From CAVXHV01 sp963761445 (lineage in GTDB: Bacteria; Planctomycetota; Planctomycetia; Isosphaerales; Isosphaeraceae), in the NCBI GenBank assembly GCA_963761445.1, contig CAVXHV010000005.1, positions 5,394,001 through 5,458,000 of the forward strand: a stretch of DNA of 64,000 nt, in the 5' to 3' direction. Positions 16,491 through 25,378 of the stretch are shown here, one piece after another. Position 1 is the first letter of the stretch. Each line of letters opens with the position of its first letter. Both the position numbers and the translations under genes were made by a program. The notes under the pieces are model-generated. The model worked only from the letters and a program-made list of their open reading frames with translations. It ran no database searches and had not been told where the DNA came from.

Positions 16491-17161
16491 TTGAGAAAAA
16501 ACTCGAAAGCAACGACGGTTTGCTCCGAGCGAACCAGAAGTTCCGATGCCCACCGCCGCGGCTGCCTTCGGGACGATTCTGGTGGCGACTGTCGGATGCG
16601 GGATGCCCTCTCCACATCAAATCGCTGGTTGTGTGCCTTCCCTCTGCATTCAGGTACCCGTCTGGAAAGTAAGGTCTCTTCCCTACGCCGGGGTTAGCGG
16701 TATCAACAGTACTATGGACCTCACCAACTTCCGCCACAGCCAGCCTGTATCGCCTCCTCGGTCCGTTTAAAAGGAAATGTGCAGATCAGCCAACAAACTC
16801 GATCCGTAATGTATTCTTGTATTATCCGTGTTTCATCTGTGTTTCATCAGTGGCTAAAATTCCCGACTCTTTTCTCCTTCCGTTCTTCGTTCCCCGTCCA
16901 AACACCCCTGATCCGCGGCCTCATCCAATCGGCTCCTCGCTGGCGCTTCGACGTAGGAATGGGGGCAGAAAGCAGGAATGTTCCGCAAGCGGCATCGCAT
17001 ACCAATTGCCCGGTAACCAAGGTGAATCCCTCGCAACTGCATTGACGCCCGACACGCCAGGCACTTTACTCTAGATCATGGTCAGTGGAAGGGGCAAAGC
17101 TGGCGTGTCTGGATCACCGCGTTCTCGATCGCGGTGCCTAACTATGTCGGAGATTCGAAAC
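16491..17161. other. Intergenic, dispersed short repeats, no gene seen
   Basis: At about 16825-16860 two copies of gtgtttcatc lie in tandem before agtggctaaaattccc, resembling a widely dispersed intergenic sequence. At about 16909-16950 is the second copy of cctgatccgcggcct. No protein-coding signature was recognised. Confidence 0.35.
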
Positions 17162-18067
17162 ATGAAGACCATCCTTTCCTTCGTGGCGCTGTACCTTGTG
17201 ACCGCCGTTGCGTCAGCCCAAAACCCGCCCGTGCAAAACCCGATCGTGGGCGAAATGACCGTGAAGGTTTCGGATCACGTTTGGGCTATCATGGGCTGGC
17301 CCAACATCGGCATCGTCGTGGGCGAGAACGCAACGCTGGTGGTCGACACCGGTCTCGGGCCGCGCAACGGCGCCACGGTAGCGAAAGTAGCCAAAAAACT
17401 CGCGCCTAATAACAAGCTTTATCTCACGACGACGCACTTTCACCCCGAGCATGCCGGGGGCGCGTCGGGTTTTCCGGCCGGTACCGTCCTGATTCGGCCC
17501 AAGGTGCAGCAGGACGAAATGGACAAGCACGGCGAGGAGGTGATGCAACTGTTCGCGACCAGAAACGACCAGTGGAAAGAGTTGCTCAAGGACGCCAAGC
17601 TGCGCGCTCCGGACCAGACCTTCGACAAGGATCTGAAGCTCGATCTCGGAGGAGGCGTGACGGCGCGGCTCCTTTGGTTCGGCGGCGCCCATACCAAAGG
17701 CGATGAACTCACCTTCGTCGAGCCTGATAAGACCCTGATCTCAGGTGATGTCGTCCAGAACAAAGTCGTGCCGGGCATCTTTCGCGAAGGCGGCACGCCT
17801 TCGAGCTGGATCGCGGTACTTGATGAGGTGGAAAAGCTTGGTGCCGCCCACGTTTTGCCGACTCATAGCCCCATCGGCGACGGTTCACTGGTGGCCAAGG
17901 AACGGGCATTCATTGTCGATCTGCGCACCCGCGCTCTTGCTCTCAAGCAAGAGGGCATCGACGCCGACGAAGCTGGCCGGCAGCTTACCGCCGAGTTCAA
18001 GAAAAAGTACCCAGACTGGCCCATCACCAACGTGACGAATTTCGTGAAGAGCATCTTTGCCGAATAA
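17162..18067 (+). CDS. MBL-fold metallo-hydrolase, secreted
   Basis: This 301-residue protein has an N-terminal signal peptide (MKTILSFVALYLVTAVASAQ). The metallo-beta-lactamase fold follows: NIGIVVGENATLVVDTGLGP, the zinc motif TTTHFHPEHAGGASG (HxHxEH instead of the common HxHxDH), WFGGAHTKGDELTF, KTLISGDVVQNKV and HVLPTHSPIGDG supplying the remaining His/Asp ligands. It probably acts outside the cytoplasm on an unknown substrate. The frame is open 28 residues upstream, but the ATG at 17162 is the only one leaving a clean signal peptide. DUF4058 follows 50 bp downstream. Confidence 0.82.
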   Translation: MKTILSFVALYLVTAVASAQNPPVQNPIVGEMTVKVSDHVWAIMGWPNIGIVVGENATLVVDTGLGPRNGATVAKVAKKLAPNNKLYLTTTHFHPEHAGGASGFPAGTVLIRPKVQQDEMDKHGEEVMQLFATRNDQWKELLKDAKLRAPDQTFDKDLKLDLGGGVTARLLWFGGAHTKGDELTFVEPDKTLISGDVVQNKVVPGIFREGGTPSSWIAVLDEVEKLGAAHVLPTHSPIGDGSLVAKERAFIVDLRTRALALKQEGIDADEAGRQLTAEFKKKYPDWPITNVTNFVKSIFAE

Positions 18068-18117
18068 GACAGCGTCGTATACTGAAGGCATCTTGCGAAC
18101 CGCCGGGAGAATTCACG

Positions 18118-18897
18118 ATGCCTCTGCACGACTGGGTCCTTCTCGACGCTGGTATCTTTCACGCCTTTCACGTGGCCTGGCTTCCGGAACTTCAGAAAGT
18201 CCTCAACAGTGGTTTACTCCCGGAGGGTTACTACGCCTTGGCCGAACAGCACGCCGGCCGCGCGATCGCGGATGTGCTCACGCTGCGCGCGAGCCCGGCT
18301 GTGCAGCAAGCGGCGCTCCTGCGCTTGCCGTTGCCTCCCGCTACAGGTGGAGTCGCCTTGGCCGATGCGCCCCCGCGGACTCGGCGCAGGCATACAGTCG
18401 AACCGGTGGCCCTGGCCCGCCGCCGCTCACTCGCAATCCGCCATGTAACCGGTCACCGCCTCGTCGCTCTTGTCGAAATCATCCCGCCGGCGAACAAGGA
18501 CCGACACAGCCACCTCAAAGATTTCGCTACGAAGGCGATCTCCGCTCTGGACGTCGGTGTGCATCTCTTGCTCGTGGACCTTTTCCCGCCTGGCCCGTAC
18601 GATCCATCCGGAATGCATGGCGCCCTGCTCGACCGGCTCGAGCAGTCCGACCAGCCTTACCATGTCCCTGCCGACGAGCCCGCGACAATGGCTAGCTATG
18701 CAGCAGGCGAGGTGATCGAAATATACGTCGAGCACGTCGGCTTTGGCTCTCCGCTGCCCGAGATGCCGCTGTTCTTGCGTCCTGACCGATACATCAACGT
18801 CCCGCTCGAGGCGACTTACCAGGCAGCCTATGCCGGCATGCCGTCCGTCTGGCGCGGGATTCTCGAGCGCGGTCCCGGAGATGACCGATCCCCATGA
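18118..18897 (+). CDS. DUF4058 family protein
   Basis: This 259-residue protein begins MPLHDWVLLDAGIFHAFHVA and contains LVALVEIIPPANKDRHSHLK, DVGVHLLLVDLFPPGPYDPS and a C-terminal RPDRYINVPLEATYQAAYAG. This is the layout of the DUF4058 family, abundant in planctomycetes and of unknown function. The VEI-x-P-x-N-K and LLVDL strands recall PD-(D/E)xK-like cores, but that is inference. It may be cotranscribed with the MBL gene. Confidence 0.75.
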   Translation: MPLHDWVLLDAGIFHAFHVAWLPELQKVLNSGLLPEGYYALAEQHAGRAIADVLTLRASPAVQQAALLRLPLPPATGGVALADAPPRTRRRHTVEPVALARRRSLAIRHVTGHRLVALVEIIPPANKDRHSHLKDFATKAISALDVGVHLLLVDLFPPGPYDPSGMHGALLDRLEQSDQPYHVPADEPATMASYAAGEVIEIYVEHVGFGSPLPEMPLFLRPDRYINVPLEATYQAAYAGMPSVWRGILERGPGDDRSP

Positions 18898-18922
18898 CCT
18901 CGCCAGCCAACCGAGTCGACGC

Positions 18923-19636
18923 CTACCACCGCCCCGCATGAGCACCCCCATCCACATGCAGAATCTCCCCGGTCACAAAAGCGGCTGTCTCCAGGTACAG
19001 CACGGCTTCGACAACTTCCTGAATTTCGCCCACGCGATTCATGGGATGCAAGCCCGCGAGAAAAGCATGCGTCTCGGGCGCGTGCATCGGCGTCTTGATC
19101 ACTCCCGGCGCCACCGCGTTCACCCGCACGCCCTTGTCGGCGTACTCAATCGCCATCGCGCGGGTGACGGCATTGAGCCCCCCCTTGGTCAATGAGGCCA
19201 TGGCCGCCGGTACAACCTTGAGCGGTTGATCGGCCAGCGTGGCCGTGATGTTGACGATGTGCCCGCTCCCCTGTAGTAGCATCCGCGACGCCGCGTGTTG
19301 AGAGATAAAAAAGAAACCCGCCAGGTTCACCGAAAGCACGGACGCAAAGTCGTCGCCTGTGTAATTCACAAACGGCTTCGCAATGAAAATCCCGGCGTTG
19401 TTGACCAGCGTGTCGACGCGACCAAAACGGTCGATCGCGGCGCCGACAACGCGCTCGGCCGTCTGCGGATCAGCAACATCACCCGCAATCGCGATCACGT
19501 TTGGTGAGTCGCTCGGCTTGATCGTCCGCGAGTTGGCCACCACGCCATAGCCACGCTCGGCAAACGCCTTGACGAGCGCCGCTCCGATGCCCTGCGATGC
19601 GCCGGTAATAATGACGGCCTTCTGTTGTTCGCTCAT
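18923..19636 (-). CDS. SDR-family oxidoreductase without the canonical Tyr
   Basis: This protein of about 237 residues starts MSEQQKAVIITGASQGIGAA; an ATG four codons upstream at 19648 is possible. The Rossmann NAD(P) motif TGASQGIG, the VDTLVNNAGIF motif and the cofactor-side VRVNAVAPGVIKTPMH are present. The active-site YxxxK is altered: the segment is PAAMASLTKGGLNAV, so Ala stands at the position of the Tyr while the Lys remains. The usual catalytic Ser region reads NITATLADQ. A normal dehydrogenase mechanism is therefore doubtful, though the rest of the fold is well kept. Confidence 0.8.
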   Translation of the reverse strand: MSEQQKAVIITGASQGIGAALVKAFAERGYGVVANSRTIKPSDSPNVIAIAGDVADPQTAERVVGAAIDRFGRVDTLVNNAGIFIAKPFVNYTGDDFASVLSVNLAGFFFISQHAASRMLLQGSGHIVNITATLADQPLKVVPAAMASLTKGGLNAVTRAMAIEYADKGVRVNAVAPGVIKTPMHAPETHAFLAGLHPMNRVGEIQEVVEAVLYLETAAFVTGEILHVDGGAHAGRW

Positions 19637-20043
19637 GATGACTCCCATCTCCAGAAATATGTAGTTTGCTGCAACCCTCCAGCGCCGGCTTGACGTTCAA
19701 TGAGAAATCGTTGATACACGAGATATCGTTGCGATTCAACGAGGTATCGCACTGATCCGAACCCAACAAGCGGCGTTTTTTGCTCATCGACGACCGCAAA
19801 CGCATTCTGTTTGAAGTGGCCGGACAGACTGGCCGATTTGTTGCCGCTCGCAGTGCGACGTGGCTGTGTGAACCGACGGCGGTCGGTGACGACATGAATG
19901 AACTCCGCCAATACCTGCGGGGCAATAGCGACGGCGTCGCCCGACGAGAGCACCTGCGCCAGCGTGGCACGCGCGTCAGCGTGCACGGCGTGTTCTCTTA
20001 CCTCCGCGGCCACAAGAAAGCCGGTGTCGAGGCCATGGATCAT
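19633..20043 (-). pseudogene. PIN-domain toxin (VapC-like), 3' truncated
   Basis: The start MIHGLDTGFLVAAEVREHAV and the core VAIAPQVLAEFIHVVTDRRR are typical of PIN ribonuclease toxins, with the first catalytic Asp in GLDTG and the Glu in AEF. Homology stops at FTQP. The remaining 75 residues (RRTASGNKSASLSG onward) are unrelated, and the two C-terminal acidic residues are missing, so RNase activity is unlikely. The ATG overlaps the end of the rejoined antitoxin frame (ATGA at 20043-20040). Confidence 0.6.
19708..19742 (-). promoter_or_regulatory. Possible operator upstream of the SDR gene
   Basis: tcgttg-cgatt-caacga (19726-19742) is a perfect 6-bp inverted repeat with 5-base spacer, and tcgttg occurs again at 19708-19713. 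The site lies about 75-105 bp upstream of the SDR start, where a one-component repressor would bind. No regulator gene is adjacent. Confidence 0.25.
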
Positions 20044-20275
20044 GGCCGACCTTCGAGCATTTCGTCGAGCAGGTCGTCGTCGGACGTCAGCGGAGAAGTA
20101 CCGAGCCTAAGCTCACGGTCGCAATGTCGAGGACGCAGTGCGACTGCGATCCTTCTATCCGCGGGGCAGGTGGCACGGTTGCGTGCGCCAGCACCGTAAC
20201 TTCTTGTCCCTCAGGCAAGCGCACCCCGTTATCTAGCACAATGACGCCGTCTTGCACTCGACCGTGGGCAACCAT
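20040..20275 (-). pseudogene. Antitoxin of the PIN pair, frameshifted
   Basis: The frame begins MVAHGRVQDGVIVLDNGVRL, then PEGQEVTVLAHATVPPAP and IATVSLGSVLLR before a stop at about 20087. One base out of frame, the sequence continues PLTSDDDLLDEMLEGRP and ends TGA at 20042-20040, overlapping the toxin start. The rejoined 78-residue protein has the AbrB/DUF104-like N-terminus and acidic C-terminus of such antitoxins. With the toxin also truncated, the module looks dead. Confidence 0.55.
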
Positions 20276-20499
20276 GGGAAACCTCGTCCAATCGCGAGTT
20301 TATCGTCCAAGCTCATCAGTATTATATCACTCGTGTCATTTGAGAGCGAACACCGCTCGAGGCCGGTGTGCCGGTGCGCTCGAGAGAGTCGATCGGTGGG
20401 TACCGGGCTGCGGTTCGGCGACCCATACGCGCCGTGAGGACGGTGTGCCGACCACGCCTGTGAGTCCCGGCCTCGTCTGTAAGACCCGGGCGGCCGCCG

Positions 20500-20583
20500 T
20501 CAGTCTTCGATTTTGATCTCGAACAATGGGTTGGCTAGGTCGATCCGGTCCCATCCGGGAATCTTGACGCGAACCTTGGCCAT
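20500..20583 (-). CDS. Very small open frame, hypothetical
   Basis: This 27-residue frame reads MAKVRVKIPGWDRIDLANPL, then FEIKIED. It has a regular strand-like pattern and normal codon use, but no recognised family and no clear ribosome site. It may be a surviving piece of a larger gene. Confidence 0.2.
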   Translation of the reverse strand: MAKVRVKIPGWDRIDLANPLFEIKIED

Positions 20584-20800
20584 ACCGTTGGTCACGCCGC
20601 TCTACCCACGTTGGTCCAACGCTGATGGCTGAGCGCAGTTGAACGCCCCACCTGGCGGGCGGGTCGATCGGGCGACCGAAGGACGCCCGCTCGGCGACGG
20701 ATCCGGGCGAATTCCCATCCTGGACTCGCTCGAGTGTAACGCCTAAGCTGGTTTTACGTTGTCCGGTGCCGGATTGGGCCTTGTCAGAACGGAGCTGGCC

Positions 20801-21765
20801 ATGAGAGGACACGGAACAATATGCCCTCACGTGTGGGGCCTTCTCGTACTAGCTGTCGTCGCGGCGGTCCTTCCCGCCTGTATTCTGGCGAAGGCACAGG
20901 GACAAACCCCGAAGGCAAATGAGAAGGCGGCCGAGACCAGGAAGGTGATTATCCGGCTCGTCAGGAAGGCGGACGGGCAGCCGATCGCGGGAGCGATCGT
21001 CGTGGTCTCCTCGTACCACTACACTGTCGGGGACGAGTTCAGGATGGAGCCCGTCGCGCATGACGAGGAGGCGGAGCAAATCACCGACGATCGGGGCTGT
21101 TGCTTGATCGAGGCGCCTGGCGGGGCGTCAGGCGTGTCATTCTTGTTAGGGAGAGAGGGATTCGCCCCTCTCTTGCGAGCCGTCCACTGGAAAGGGAAAA
21201 CAGTCTTGCAGTACGAGACTGCGGAGGGTTGGAAGCGCCAAGAGTGAAGCCGGGAGTGAGCGTCACCGGACAGGTGCGCGACAGCCAGGGAAAACCTGTT
21301 CCCGGTGCCAGGGTCGTGCTGGCATACTCCAATGATCCCGCGGACTCTATTGAAACCAAGACGGACTCGATGGGGCGATTCGTCTTTCCCCATGTGAACG
21401 AAGAGCCTCCGTTTGGGGGCTTGACCGTAAATGTCGAGGCCACCGGGTTTGCTCCGGCGTGGAAGACGAGTTCTCCAGGCTCCAAGCCCCTCGAGTTCAG
21501 CCTGACGCCGGGCAAACCATTCCAGGGGCGGGTTGTTGATCGCCAAGGATTGCCGGTCGCTGGGCTCAAGGTGAGAGCCAGATGCGACCACTTCCACCAC
21601 CTCGCCTGGCGCGCGGTGACCGACAAGGATGGCTTATTCGTCTGGCCAGAGCACCCGCGCGAAGGAGATATCCACTTCGACCTCCATAAGCCCGGGCACG
21701 GGCATGCGTACCCGACCGTTTCCGCGAAGTCGAACCAGGCCCACTTGACGTTTGATGGGGACTAG
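20801..21765 (+). pseudogene. Carboxypeptidase-regulatory-like domain lipoprotein, frameshifted
   Basis: The first frame (20801-21247) starts MRGHGTICPHVWGLLVLAVV and has a lipobox-like LPAC at residues 24-27. It contains a first beta-sandwich (KVIIRLVRKADGQPIAGAIV ... GREGFAPLLRAVHWKGKT) and stops at EGWKRQE. A second frame continues from about 21230: VKPGVSVTGQVRDSQGKPVP, DSMGRFVFPHVNEEPPFGGL, then GKPFQGRVVDRQGLPVAGLK and DGLFVWPEHPREGDIHFDLH, ending at 21765. These are three CarboxypepD_reg-type domains. One base change near 21230 would rejoin a 320-residue envelope protein; function unknown. Confidence 0.6.
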
Positions 21766-21822
21766 GCCTCACACGCTGGCCTCTCGTGACGGCCGATTCG
21801 GCGATTGTTACAGTATTTGGTC

Positions 21823-22047
21823 ATGTCTGATGTAACCCGCCTGATCGAAGCCGTTCAAGAAGGAGACCGCCAGGCAGCCGCGGATCTGCTCCCGCTCGTC
21901 TACGACGAATTGCGGAAGCTCGCCGCCGCCAAGATGGCTGCGGAGGCCCCAGGCCACTCTCCTGACGCCACGGCCCTGGTCCATGAGGCCTACCTGCGGC
22001 TCGTCGGGGACCAGAATTTCGACGGACGCAGCCACTACCCGGCTTGA
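21823..22047 (+). pseudogene. Truncated ECF sigma factor (TIGR02999-like)
   Basis: It starts MSDVTRLIEAVQEGDRQAAA and matches the sigma genes at 39958 and 63455 through LVHEAYLRLVGD and DGRSH. It breaks at HYPA where the family continues HFFAAAAEAMRR. Most of region 2 and all of region 4 are missing. It faces the kinase gene end-on, so recombination may have removed its 3' part. Confidence 0.65.
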
Positions 22048-22157
22048 GGGGAAACGAATGTCATTCAATTTCGCCAGCTCATCGCGGCACCGGTTTCCGC
22101 AAGATCAGTCCGACCATCTTGTCCTGGAGACCCGCGACTTTTATGCGCGCGGCCAGG

Positions 22158-24536
22158 TTACTGGGGTCGAGACGTAACGCAGTACGGGCCGCGACCAGCG
22201 CGTTTCGCGTCGCCGCTTCGATGGTGCGGAAGTCCGGGACTTTCCAGGCATTTTTCGCTTCCTGGTCGAAGGCTTCGCACAGCACCACTTGGAACTCCGC
22301 TACTTTCGGATCTCTTCGTGACAGTATCTTGCCGTAGGCAGAGAGAGATGCGGTGGTCCAACGCGCAGTCCTCCAGGCGGCCAGAGTTTCGTTGCTCCGC
22401 GGCTCGACTGGCGGCATGACCGCACACCCGCAATGCCGCGTCGCGAAGCAAGGCGGGGTAGACGGCGAGGTCCTCACATCTTGATTCGAGAGCCCGAACG
22501 ACAGCACGGCCGTGGACGTCCGGGTCGAGGCGCCCCTGCAGTTCGCCGGTGGTCTTCGGGTCGGGCGGATAGGGCTGGAGGTCATCGGCAATCCACATCG
22601 TCACTCTTATCTCCAACCGCTCCGGGAGCCGACCGTTCGCCGGCAGTTTCTTCATCGCGGCACGGATCGCTGGGCCTACACTTTTATCGGACGCCAGGTT
22701 CGCGCGCGTCATCGCGGCGAGGAGTCCAATCACTGGCTCGCTCCCGGCACGCTCGCCCAACCGTTCGAGCATGCGGATGTGTGATTCCAGTATCCGTCGT
22801 CGCTGTTCTTCCAGGCCGCGACGAGCGAACAGACGGGCGATGGCGCATTGCGATTCGTCGATCGAAACGATGACCTCCAGATTCTGCGGTCGGTCGGCCA
22901 CGCCCTCCAGCACCGGGCGAGCGCGCTCGAGCCAGACCAGCATCTCGTCGTCTCGCTGCGCGTCCCGGGCGGTCCAACCGAGTTGCATGAGAATCCGAGC
23001 GTACTCCGGCTCGACATCCGGGTCATCAGCACCGCTCCTCCGCCCTTCCAGCAGCTCAAGGGCGTCTTTGAGCAACCTGCGGGATTCAGAGTAATTTCCT
23101 CGACGCCCGAAGTCTTCTGCTAATTCACGCTCGAGGCCGCAGATCGCAACGATGTTCGACGTGGCGATCCCAGGGTCCTGCCGCAGTTTCGCCGTGAGGT
23201 CGCATACGACACGCGAACATTCGACGAGTCGTTCAGACACGAGCATTTGCGGTGCATCCACCGTCATTGTCAGCAGGCCGACCAGATCGCGAACCGCTCC
23301 GGACGTGGCTTTGTCGCTCGCGATGGCGCGGGCGAGTGCATTCTCAGCGCAACCGCGCTCGGCCTCGGAATGGCGCCACAGGGTGAGCAAGCCCACAAGG
23401 CTCGACGCCACGGTGAGCACCAGGATGACCAGAAGGGATGCAAACGCCGGCCGGCGCCGGCACCATCGACTCGCGTGTTCGAGCTTAGAGACGGGACGCG
23501 CCCGGATCGGGAACCCGTCGAGCCAGCGCTTGAGGTCGTCCGCGAGCAATTCGGCAGAGGCGTACCGGCGCCGTGAGTCCTTGCGCAGGCAGGTCAGAGC
23601 AATCGTCTCAAGATCACGCGGCACTCCGGGCACCAGCGTCCTGGGCGGCGCGGGCTCGCGATTGCGCACCAGGTCAAGCGTCTCGATCACGGATGCGGCC
23701 TGAAATGGGGGACGCCCCGTCAAGAGGCTATAAAGCGTGGCGCCCAGGGCGTACACATCGGCTCGCGGACCGATCGCGACGCGGTCGCCGGCAATCTGTT
23801 CCGGAGCCATGAACGAAGGAGTCCCACGCACGCCGATCAGACCGGTCACGGTCGCGCCCGGGTCGTCGCCCCCCCGCGCGATCCCGAAGTCGGCGATCAT
23901 CGGGGTGGTCTCATTCAAGGGACCGTCGCTCAGGCCATCAAGCAAGATGTTCGCGGGCTTGATGTCGAGGTGTAACATCCCGGCCTTGTGGATCTGCTCG
24001 ACGGCCCGCGCGACCGCCGTCAGCAGCTCAACCGCGACACGAGCCTGCAAAGGACCGGTGATGCGTTCCGCCAGGCTTCCCCCTTTGATCAAGTCGAGGA
24101 CGAGGTAGAGACAGCCGTTTTGTTCGCCCGCTTCGTGGAGCTGCACGACGTTGCGATGACGGACCCGCCCACTCGCCTGGGCCTCGCGAAGCCAGCGCCT
24201 GCGATCCTCGGCCCCAATCAGAGCGCTCGCGCTCACGACCTTGATGGCCACGCGGCGCGCCAGTTGGGGCTGCCACGCCTGATAGACAACCCCCATTCCC
24301 CCCCGCCCGAGCTCGCGCTCGATCACAAACCCAGCGATCGTGGGAGGTTGTTCCCGTGGCGGGAATCGTTCGGGCTCGCGATCCGCGCACGCCGACGAAT
24401 CAGCGGCGAGTCGCTCGACGACGCCCTGACAGGCAGAGCAGAGTTCGACATGGGCTTCGATCGCCGAGAAACGCGAACCGCTCGACGAAGGCTGTGCGAG
24501 CTGGCCGAGCGTCTCGGGCGACGGGCATGGCAACAT
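22158..24536 (-). CDS. Ser/Thr protein kinase with N-terminal zinc finger, frameshifted near its C-terminus
   Basis: The start MLPCPSPETLGQLAQ (ATG 24536) was chosen 29 bp after the sigma stop. Residues 29-36 (HVELCSAC) form a zf-HC2-type zinc finger. Kinase domain about 70-340: ELGRGGMGVVYQAW loop, RRVAIKVV Lys, MLHLDIKPANILLD catalytic loop (Leu replaces Arg of HRD), IADFGIARGG and FMAPEQIAG. A membrane helix (FASLLVILVLTVASSLVGLL, about 390) precedes an alpha-helical, TPR-like domain. After VCGHAA (about 22400) homology moves to another frame, giving NETLAAWRTARWTTASLSAY and LVAARTALRLDPSNLAARIK, ending at 22079. It is probably regulated together with the sigma factor at 24565. Confidence 0.8.
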   Translation of the reverse strand: MLPCPSPETLGQLAQPSSSGSRFSAIEAHVELCSACQGVVERLAADSSACADREPERFPPREQPPTIAGFVIERELGRGGMGVVYQAWQPQLARRVAIKVVSASALIGAEDRRRWLREAQASGRVRHRNVVQLHEAGEQNGCLYLVLDLIKGGSLAERITGPLQARVAVELLTAVARAVEQIHKAGMLHLDIKPANILLDGLSDGPLNETTPMIADFGIARGGDDPGATVTGLIGVRGTPSFMAPEQIAGDRVAIGPRADVYALGATLYSLLTGRPPFQAASVIETLDLVRNREPAPPRTLVPGVPRDLETIALTCLRKDSRRRYASAELLADDLKRWLDGFPIRARPVSKLEHASRWCRRRPAFASLLVILVLTVASSLVGLLTLWRHSEAERGCAENALARAIASDKATSGAVRDLVGLLTMTVDAPQMLVSERLVECSRVVCDLTAKLRQDPGIATSNIVAICGLERELAEDFGRRGNYSESRRLLKDALELLEGRRSGADDPDVEPEYARILMQLGWTARDAQRDDEMLVWLERARPVLEGVADRPQNLEVIVSIDESQCAIARLFARRGLEEQRRRILESHIRMLERLGERAGSEPVIGLLAAMTRANLASDKSVGPAIRAAMKKLPANGRLPERLEIRVTMWIADDLQPYPPDPKTTGELQGRLDPDVHGRAVVRALESRCEDLAVYPALLRDAALRVCGHAASRAAEQRNSGRLEDCALDHRISLCLRQDTVTKRSESSGVPSGAVRSLRPGSEKCLESPGLPHHRSGDAKRAGRGPYCVTSRPQ

Positions 24537-24564
24537 GGGGGCACCCCGACGACAGTTTGAAGGT

Positions 24565-25209
24565 TCAATCAATCTCCAGTCCGTCCGACCCTGGCTCATC
24601 CCGCCGTTGGACCATGAGCCGCTGTCCCTCCTCGCGGAGCATCCGGCCGACACGCTTCTGGGCGGCGAACGCGGCGTAGTACGAGATGCCCAGCGCCTCC
24701 GAAGCCTCTCGGACGGATTTCCCCTCGACGGCGATGCTCCAGAAAACCTCCCACGTCCGTTCCTCGACCCGCCGCCGAACGCCGTCCTGAACCTCCTCCG
24801 CCAGTCGGAGCAGAAGCGGCCGTTCCGACGCCGCGCCCTCCTCGGCGTCGAAATGGAGAGCGGCGTCCTGCCAGAGCACCGCGGCCGCGTGAACCTCCCG
24901 CGCTCGCGCGGCGTCGGCCTTCTTCTTCCGCAGCAGATCGATCGCCCGCGACTGGCACAAGCGGCACAGCCAGCCGCGAAACGTCATGCCCGGATCGTAG
25001 CGAAACGTTCGCATTCGCCGCGCCAGATCGATCCATACCCGCTGGCAAAGCTCCTCGGTGGTCTCGGCGTCGAGCCGGTATCGACTGGAACTGGCTCGGA
25101 TCACCGGATCATAACGCGTGACGAAATCGACCCACGCTTCGTGATCCCGCCAGTCACCCAGGCGGTTCAATAGAGCCGGATTGGTCGTGCCCGCCGTGTA
25201 GCGGATCAT
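24565..25209 (-). CDS. ECF-type RNA polymerase sigma factor
   Basis: This 214-residue protein starts MIRYTAGTTNPALLNRLGDW, with region 2 (FVTRYDPVIRASSSRYRLDA, LCQRVWIDLARRMRTF, MTFRGWLCRLCQSRAIDLLR) and region 4 (RTWEVFWSIAVEGKSVREAS, LGISYYAAFAAQKRVGRMLR). The frame is open 11 residues further up, but MIRYT is the family-like start. It lies directly upstream of the zinc-finger kinase, the usual planctomycete ECF sigma plus STK operon, and is divergent from the giant LEPR-XLL gene 170 bp away. It may control that gene (inference). Confidence 0.85.
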   Translation of the reverse strand: MIRYTAGTTNPALLNRLGDWRDHEAWVDFVTRYDPVIRASSSRYRLDAETTEELCQRVWIDLARRMRTFRYDPGMTFRGWLCRLCQSRAIDLLRKKKADAARAREVHAAAVLWQDAALHFDAEEGAASERPLLLRLAEEVQDGVRRRVEERTWEVFWSIAVEGKSVREASEALGISYYAAFAAQKRVGRMLREEGQRLMVQRRDEPGSDGLEID

Positions 25210-25378
25210 CACGTGACCTCGTGTCTGGAGGCTCGATCCCAACGCAATCGTCAGAAGCCGTGTTAATGCCCTTCGTACTACTCGTGGAAGGCCTGGCTTC
25301 GTGCGATTGTACCAGGCTTACCAGCACCCAAGCCACTGGGTGAATGAATGTGGGTGAATTCGCAACAGGATTGACATC

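Noticed and set aside
20336..20830. 164-codon minus-strand frame
   Set aside because: Arginine/Ser-rich composition without structure; it overlaps the leader of the plus-strand lipoprotein gene.
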